From: a bacterium
Lineage (GTDB): Bacteria; Bacillota; Clostridia; Oscillospirales; Oscillospiraceae
Direction: 5' to 3'
Length of the DNA: 35,498 nt
NCBI GenBank assembly: GCA_004560375.1
Contig: SFVC01000021.1
Location: forward strand, 1 to 35,498
The notes beneath the pieces were generated by a model. That model worked only from the letters and a program-made list of their open reading frames with translations. It was not told the origin of the DNA and did not search any database. Numbering within the stretch: position 1 is the first letter of the stretch; every line of letters begins with the position of its first letter. The position numbers were made by a program, and so were the translations under genes. Positions 31,303 through 35,498 of the stretch are shown here, in pieces.

Positions 31303-32274
31303 ATGAGTCAACTCTATTGGAATGAGCCCTCCCGGGGCTATGCCATGACCGCGGAGGAGTTCGCCGCCGGGGCCTGTCGGCAGGCCGACCACCAGTCCGG
31401 CTGTGACCGCGACCGCGACTGCGGCTGCGGGGACAGCGGCTGCTGCCAGCCCATGGTGTGCTGCTGCCGCCCCGCCCAGGGGCACAAGCCCAAGCCCCCC
31501 CACGTGGAGGAGGGCTGCTGCTGCAAGCAGAGCTTCCGGGCGGCCCTGGGCCTGCTGTGCGACGAGCGGATCTCCAGCCTGCTGGACTTCGACGCGGCGG
31601 CGTTTGTCACCGAAACCTATACCGCCGGGGCCGCCCTGAAGGGCGGAAAGCCCCACGGCAGGGCTGCCGCCGTCCAGGCGGACGATGAGGAGGAGGGCTG
31701 CGGCTCCGGCTCCAGGGGTAAGCCCACCCCGCCCCCGAAGCCCTGCCCCTGTCCCGGTGGCCAGTCCGACAACCTGGGAACCCTGTCGGGCAGCTTCCGG
31801 CGGTTCGCCCCGTGCACCTGCGACCTGCTGGACATCGACGCCCAGCTCTATACCCAGGGCTCCAAGAGCTGCGGCTTTACCGCCAGCCAGGTGAACCTGT
31901 GCGAGCTGGACGCGGTGGTGATCCAGGGCGCGGAGGCCTGCCCCGAGGGCGACCTCACCGCCGACGAGGTGGCGGCCCGGAACTTCCGGTGCCTGCGCCA
32001 GATGCTGGCCCAGCGGCTGAATCCCTGCGGCGATCCCTGCAGCCCGGAGTGCTGCTCCTGCGCCTGCGATGGCCGGGACTGCTGCTGCGCGGCGGGGCTG
32101 CTGGCCACTCTGGCCCAGAACAACCTGCGGCGCCGGGTGTCCCTGGCGGCGGGACTGCTGCTGCTCCAGAACGTGCAGCTGCTGGGCAGCGTGGGCAACG
32201 TGCTGGTGCTGGCCAACGAGACCGACAAGCGGCTGTATTTTGTGTGTGTCAACAGCGTGCAGTTTATCGGGTAA
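31303..32274 (+). CDS. Cysteine-rich protein of unknown function (about 32 Cys in 323 residues)
   Basis: I do not recognise this family. The 323-residue product starts MSQLYWNEPSRGYAM after AAAGGAG. It has an N-terminal Cys block (about residues 24-75, with CGCG, CC, CCC and CCC runs), a helical piece LGLLCDERISSLLDFDAAAFVTETY, a Pro-rich linker with KPTPPPKPCPCPGG, a second Cys block (CGDPCSPECCSCACDG, then CCC), a hydrophobic helix and a short beta end with LYFVCVNSVQFIG. No signal peptide or membrane helix is convincing. The density of paired and tripled Cys resembles spore-coat or metal-binding proteins, but no known motif was matched. It is monocistronic, with a terminator overlapping its stop codon. 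Confidence 0.8.
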   Translation: MSQLYWNEPSRGYAMTAEEFAAGACRQADHQSGCDRDRDCGCGDSGCCQPMVCCCRPAQGHKPKPPHVEEGCCCKQSFRAALGLLCDERISSLLDFDAAAFVTETYTAGAALKGGKPHGRAAAVQADDEEEGCGSGSRGKPTPPPKPCPCPGGQSDNLGTLSGSFRRFAPCTCDLLDIDAQLYTQGSKSCGFTASQVNLCELDAVVIQGAEACPEGDLTADEVAARNFRCLRQMLAQRLNPCGDPCSPECCSCACDGRDCCCAAGLLATLAQNNLRRRVSLAAGLLLLQNVQLLGSVGNVLVLANETDKRLYFVCVNSVQFIG

Positions 32275-32318
32275 ACCACAGCCCCTCCGTGGAAGCGGAG
32301 GGGCTGTGGTTTACTGAT
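32273..32318 (+). terminator. Terminator of the cysteine-rich protein gene
   Basis: A perfect 17-pair stem (32273-32289 with 32296-32312) starts inside the stop codon and is followed by an AT-rich tail. Confidence 0.9.
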
Positions 32319-32341
32319 TATATTTGAAATAGAACAAGTGT

Positions 32342-32376
32342 TTGACAAAGCGGGAGGAACGGGGTATAATGTTCCT
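32342..32376 (+). promoter_or_regulatory. dinB promoter with overlapping AGGAAC/GTTCCT dyad
   Basis: Perfect TTGACA (32342-32347) and TATAAT (32365-32370) with a 17-base spacer. AGGAAC (32355-32360) and GTTCCT (32371-32376) form an inverted repeat around the -10. The half-sites GAAC and GTTC match those of Gram-positive LexA boxes, but the spacing is 10 instead of 4. Confidence 0.8.
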
Positions 32377-32392
32377 GAAAGGGGGCGGGCCC

Positions 32393-33619
32393 ATGGAGCG
32401 GGTCATCTATCACTGCGATTGCAACAGCTTTTACTGCTCGGTGGAGCTGCTGTCCCACCCGGAGCTGCGGGACGTACCCGCGGCGGTGTGCGGCGATCCC
32501 ACCAGCCGCCACGGCATCATCCTGGCCAAAAACGAGCCTGCCAAAAAGTGCGGCGTGCGTACTGCCGAGACCATCTGGCAGGCCCGGCAGAAGTGCCCGG
32601 ATCTGGTGCTCCTGCCCGCCCATCACGGGCTATACCGGGAATACTCCAAAAAGGTGAACGCCATCTATGACCGTTTCACCGACCTCATCGAGCCCTTCGG
32701 CATCGACGAGAGCTGGCTGGACGTGACGGGCACGCTCCACCTGTTCGGCGGCGACCCAAAGACCCTGGCAGATCGGATCCGGCACACCGTCCGGGAGGAG
32801 CTGGGACTGACCATCTCGGTGGGGGTGTCCTTTAATAAGGTGTTCGCCAAGCTGGGCAGCGATTACAAGAAGCCGGACGCCACCACCGTCATCACGGAGG
32901 AAAATTACCGCCGGGTGGTGTGGCCCCTGCCGGTGACGGATCTGCTGTACGTGGGCCGGGCGGCGGCGGGGGTGCTGGCCCGGTACGGCGTGGCCACCAT
33001 CGGGGATCTGGCCAACTTTGACCGCTTCGCTCTGGTGGAGCTGCTGGGTAAGCAGGGGGGACAGCTGTGGAACTTCGCCAACGGCCTGGACGGCAGCCCG
33101 GTGGCCCCGGCGGGGACGTACACGCCCCCCAAATCAGTGGGCAACGGGGAGACCTTCCCCCGGAACCTCACCCGCCGGGACGAGGTGGCCCGGGGGGTGG
33201 CTATGCTGGCCGACCAGGTGGCGGTGCGGCTGCGAAGGCACGGGATGATGGCCGCCACCCTCCAGGTGACCATACGGGATCCGGCCTTCAAGGACATCTG
33301 CCGCCAGCGGCCCCTGGACGCCCCCACCAACACCGCCCGGGAGCTCACCCGGGTGGCCATGGACATTCTGGCCCGGAGCTGGAAGTCCGGGGCCCCCATC
33401 CGGGCCATCACCCTCACCGCCCACAACCTGATCCCGGAGGGGGAGGCGGCGGAGCAGCTAACTCTGTTCCAGTCCGCCGCCCCCCAGCGCCGGGCCCGGG
33501 TGGAGACGCTGGAGCGCACCATGGACGCCATCCGGGCCAAGTACGGCCGGGAGGCGGTGACGGTGGCGGCGCTGACCCCGCCGCGGTCGCCGGAGGGGGA
33601 GGACGGGGTGCCCTTTTAA
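32393..33619 (+). CDS. dinB: DNA polymerase IV (Y family)
   Basis: A 408-residue error-prone polymerase for translesion synthesis. The catalytic acidic residues are Asp9 (YHCDCNSFY) and Asp105-Glu106 (GIDESWLDVTG); the steric-gate aromatic follows Asp9. SVGVSFNKVFAKLGSDYKKPDATTVI is the DinB palm-finger block, and LLYVGRAAAGVLARYGVATIGDLA the thumb helix-hairpin-helix. The little-finger domain covers about 240-345. The start at 32393 is required by the promoter: the upstream ATG codons in frame lie in or before the -10. AAAGGGGG is the ribosome binding site. Its end overlaps the convergent gene by 4 bases. Confidence 0.94.
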   Translation: MERVIYHCDCNSFYCSVELLSHPELRDVPAAVCGDPTSRHGIILAKNEPAKKCGVRTAETIWQARQKCPDLVLLPAHHGLYREYSKKVNAIYDRFTDLIEPFGIDESWLDVTGTLHLFGGDPKTLADRIRHTVREELGLTISVGVSFNKVFAKLGSDYKKPDATTVITEENYRRVVWPLPVTDLLYVGRAAAGVLARYGVATIGDLANFDRFALVELLGKQGGQLWNFANGLDGSPVAPAGTYTPPKSVGNGETFPRNLTRRDEVARGVAMLADQVAVRLRRHGMMAATLQVTIRDPAFKDICRQRPLDAPTNTARELTRVAMDILARSWKSGAPIRAITLTAHNLIPEGEAAEQLTLFQSAAPQRRARVETLERTMDAIRAKYGREAVTVAALTPPRSPEGEDGVPF

Positions 33620-34323
33620 GCCGTGTCTCCGGAGCAGCTCTGGGCAGACGTGAGCAGATCCTCCCGCTTCACCAGCCCTTGCTCCCACAGCAGGGCCAGC
33701 GCCTGATCGGCGCAGTCCTCCGGCAGCTCCAGCCCTGCCGCCCGCAGCTGAAGCCCGCCCAGATCCGCCGTTCCATACAGCTCCAGCCTTCGGCCCCAGC
33801 GGCCGCCTCCGGGGCCGAAGGCCGCCGTCACGTCCGCCCCCAACCCCGGGGGCGTCACCGGGAGGCCGAACCGGGCTTGAAGATTCCGGGCGTAGTCCTC
33901 CCCGCTGGGGGCGTCGATGAGCAGGCCCCGCACCAGGGGGCACAGCCGCTCCGCCGCGGCGGTCAGCTCGGGGCACAGCCGGGGGGCGGACAGGGCGATC
34001 CGCCCCCGGCCGGGAGGCACCCCCTCCAGCTCCAGCGCCCCCAGGGCCAGCACGTCCGCCAGACCCCGCCACAGGGGCAGGGGATCCACGGGCCGGAGCA
34101 GCCGCAGTCTGTCCCCATAGGGGAAGCCGTGGCGCAGCACCACCCGGCCCACCCCCGCGGCGGCAAGGCCCCGCTCCGCCCGGTACAGCCGCCGGGCCAG
34201 CCGCCGGGGAGACAGGCCCTCCGGGGCGTACACCGTCCAGCGCACCGCTGCCAGCGGCCCCAGCGAGGAGGTTGACCCCCGGCCCCGGCCCCGCTGCCGC
34301 AGGCAGATCAGCTCCCCTACCAT
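33616..34323 (-). CDS. Conserved-looking protein of unknown function
   Basis: Not recognised. A 235-residue protein, Arg/Leu/Gly-rich, without signal peptide or membrane helix. It starts MVGELICLRQRGRGRG (ATG 34323, GAGGTG 6 bases before), continues WTVYAPEGLSPRRLARRLYRAERGLAAAG and VVLRHGFPYGDRLRLLRP, and has GLLIDAPSGEDYARNLQARFGLPV near the middle. Alternating strands and helices (VRGLLIDAP, RLELYGTAD) suggest an alpha/beta fold. Codon use looks native, with third-position G/C dominance on this strand, and dinB is its convergent neighbour. No function is proposed. ATGs at 34329 and 34341 are possible alternatives. Confidence 0.65.
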   Translation of the reverse strand: MVGELICLRQRGRGRGSTSSLGPLAAVRWTVYAPEGLSPRRLARRLYRAERGLAAAGVGRVVLRHGFPYGDRLRLLRPVDPLPLWRGLADVLALGALELEGVPPGRGRIALSAPRLCPELTAAAERLCPLVRGLLIDAPSGEDYARNLQARFGLPVTPPGLGADVTAAFGPGGGRWGRRLELYGTADLGGLQLRAAGLELPEDCADQALALLWEQGLVKREDLLTSAQSCSGDTA

Positions 34324-34378
34324 GCACATCACCTCGGCCACAGATATGCGCCCGGGCCGGGGATCATGCCCGCGGATC

Positions 34379-34408
34379 TTTTTGACAATCTACCGCCTTT
34401 GTCAAAAA
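34379..34408. promoter_or_regulatory. Perfect inverted repeat between divergent genes, candidate operator
   Basis: TTTTTGACAA (34379-34388) and TTGTCAAAAA (34399-34408) are perfect inverted 10-mers with a 10-base spacer. Each arm contains a TTGACA pointing inwards over the centre. No good -10 follows either, so an operator for the unknown gene and/or degV is more likely than a promoter pair. Confidence 0.5.
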
Positions 34409-34457
34409 TCTTCACGCAGCCGGGAGAAACGGCAAAGGAGTTTGTACAATTCCCCGG

Positions 34458-34486
34458 TTGTTTTTCCCCGGGCCCTTTGATATAAT
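34458..34486 (+). promoter_or_regulatory. Promoter of the DegV gene
   Basis: TTGTTT (34458-34463) and a perfect TATAAT (34481-34486) with 17 bases between; the start codon follows 49 bases later. Confidence 0.75.
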
Positions 34487-34535
34487 GTGCCAACCGCAGA
34501 CAAACGGTATTTGAAAGGAAACGGAGGCCGCCGCT

Positions 34536-35372
34536 ATGCCCATCAAAATCACCGCCACCAGCACCTGCGATCTGCCCCCCGATCTGGTGGAACGCCACCA
34601 GATCACCATCGTTCCCCTGTATGTCTCCTATGGCGGGGACACCTGCCGGGACGGCGTGGACGCCGGCCCCGAGGACATCTTCCGCCACGTGGAAGGGGGC
34701 GGCGCCCTGCCCACCACCTCGGCGGTGAACATCGCGGACTACCAGGCCCTGTTCGCCGAGCTCTCCCCGAAGCACGATGCAGTGCTCCACATCACCATCG
34801 GCAGCGAGTTCTCCTGCTGCTATCAGAACGCCTTGGTGGCCGCGGCGGACTTCTCCAACATCTATGTGGTGGACTCCCGGAACCTCACCACAGGACAGGG
34901 CCTGCTGGTGCTGGAGGCGGCCCGGGCCGCGGAGCGGGGGGACTGCGTGGAGGACATCCTGGCCATGCTGGAGGAGCAGGCCGGCAAGGTGGATACCACT
35001 TTCGTGGTGGACAAGCTGGACTATCTGGCCAAGGGGGGGCGCTGCTCCTCCGTGGTGGCCCTGGGGGCCAATCTGCTGAAGCTGAAGCCCTGCATTGTGC
35101 TGGCCGACGGCAGCATGACCGTGGGCAAAAAGTACCGGGGGGCCTTTGACAAGGTGCTGCCCGACTACGTACGGGATCAGCTCACCGGCAAGGACGTGAA
35201 CCAGGATCGGGTTTTCGTGGTGCACACCCGGTGTGATCCCGCCATACCCGAGGCGGTCTGCGACCTGGTGCGGCAGTTCGGCTTTCACGACGTGCTCACC
35301 GCCGTGGCGGGCTCCACCATCTCCTGCCACTGCGGACCCAATACGCTGGGGATCACATTTCTCAGGAAATAA
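34536..35372 (+). CDS. DegV family fatty-acid-binding protein
   Basis: A 278-residue cytoplasmic protein of the DegV/FakB family, which holds a fatty acid for phosphorylation by FakA kinase or for lipid transport. The N-terminal part has TATSTCDLPPDLVERHQITIVPLYVSYGG; the fatty-acid-binding Thr-Ser pair is in ALPTTSAVN; HITIGSEFSCCYQNA and VVDSRNLTTGQGLLV follow; LDYLAKGGRCS is a strong family mark. The C-terminal HCGPNTLGITFLRK closes the pocket. GGAGG stands 9 bases before the ATG. No fakA is in the window. Confidence 0.93.
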   Translation: MPIKITATSTCDLPPDLVERHQITIVPLYVSYGGDTCRDGVDAGPEDIFRHVEGGGALPTTSAVNIADYQALFAELSPKHDAVLHITIGSEFSCCYQNALVAAADFSNIYVVDSRNLTTGQGLLVLEAARAAERGDCVEDILAMLEEQAGKVDTTFVVDKLDYLAKGGRCSSVVALGANLLKLKPCIVLADGSMTVGKKYRGAFDKVLPDYVRDQLTGKDVNQDRVFVVHTRCDPAIPEAVCDLVRQFGFHDVLTAVAGSTISCHCGPNTLGITFLRK

Positions 35373-35438
35373 GAACGCCCCGCCTGGGAATAAAAGGCCG
35401 CCCTGCTTTCCGCCCAAAAATGATATAGAAATGCACAA

Positions 35439-35475
35439 AAAGCCCAGGGGGGACACATTGTCCCCCCTGGGCTTT
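35439..35475. terminator. Strong hairpin at the right edge, likely bidirectional terminator
   Basis: A perfect 17-pair stem (35439-35455 with 35459-35475) and CAT loop. On the minus strand it is followed by TTTTTG, so it probably ends a minus-strand gene lying beyond the window as well as the DegV transcript. Confidence 0.85.
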
Positions 35476-35498
35476 ACAAGCAGTTACGATCCGGGCTC

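Noticed and set aside
32351..32376. Standard Gram-positive LexA box at dinB
   Set aside because: The GAAC and GTTC half-sites are 10 bases apart instead of 4, so I list it only as an unusual dyad.
34382..34405. Divergent promoters built on the two TTGACA copies of the inverted repeat
   Set aside because: Neither TTGACA is followed by a -10-like sequence at 16-18 bases; degV has a better promoter at 34458-34486.
1..35498. CRISPR arrays, tRNA or rRNA genes, and insertion sequences
   Set aside because: No regularly spaced direct repeats, no cloverleaf with a CCA-type end, and no transposase-like protein were seen.

Overview
The window comes from a high-GC, low-redundancy chromosome of an anaerobic, probably gut-associated Clostridia member. 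Gene content and style suggest an Oscillospiraceae-type genome (Flavonifractor/Lawsonibacter-like); this is inferred from protein style, the oxygen-sensitive class III ribonucleotide reductase (nrdDG), formate-tetrahydrofolate ligase and Firmicutes-type promoters and ribosome binding sites, not from a marker gene. Almost all of the window is core or metabolic sequence. Only about the first 450 bases look foreign: they are AT-richer, full of short repeats and terminators, and abut the 3' end of rpsI.

Layout. 1-1440: AT-rich flank, then the rplM-rpsI ribosomal operon (minus strand) with a perfect promoter and a leader hairpin. 1567-3516: a tight plus-strand group of a TtcA-like tRNA thiolase, a YesL/DUF624 membrane protein and a GNAT-like protein. 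3581-14467: an amino-sugar/sialic-acid island with an SGNH hydrolase and an atypical ROK kinase on the minus strand, then (plus strand) an AGE-type 2-epimerase, an RpiR/SIS regulator, a sugar ABC importer (lipoprotein plus two permeases, no ATPase), NanA, NagB and NagA. Together these can take sialic acid to ManNAc, GlcNAc, GlcNAc-6-P, GlcN-6-P and fructose-6-P without NanE or NanK. A shared AT-rich palindrome in front of both plus-strand promoters is the likely operator of the local RpiR protein. 14522-17159: a DUF4830 protein, an RsuA-type pseudouridine synthase and a PucR/CdaR-type regulator with a long leader hairpin. 17344-21520: ftsE, ftsX, an EnvC/PcsB-like M23 protein and an S41 protease, a cell-division peptidoglycan-remodelling block. 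21618-22566: a DUF4430 (transcobalamin-like) membrane-anchored protein coupled to an ECF S component.

22567-23170 is a gene-free 600-base stretch holding a terminator, an oriC-like triplet of DnaA boxes, a promoter and a well-formed ZTP (pfl) riboswitch that ends in a terminator just before fhs. 23171-26337 continues with fhs, dut and a membrane glycosyltransferase. 26506-26925 is a small repeat-bearing acidic protein. 26981-30949 (minus strand) is nrdD-nrdG-DUF815 ATPase, driven by a promoter carrying two NrdR boxes exactly 42 bases apart. 31303-32274 encodes an unusual protein with about 10 percent cysteine. 32393-35372 holds dinB, an unrecognised protein on the opposite strand and a DegV protein; the last two are divergent and share a perfect 10-base inverted repeat.

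No rRNA, tRNA, CRISPR array, IS element or complete mobile element was found. All calls are from reading the sequence and remembered family motifs; no searches were run.
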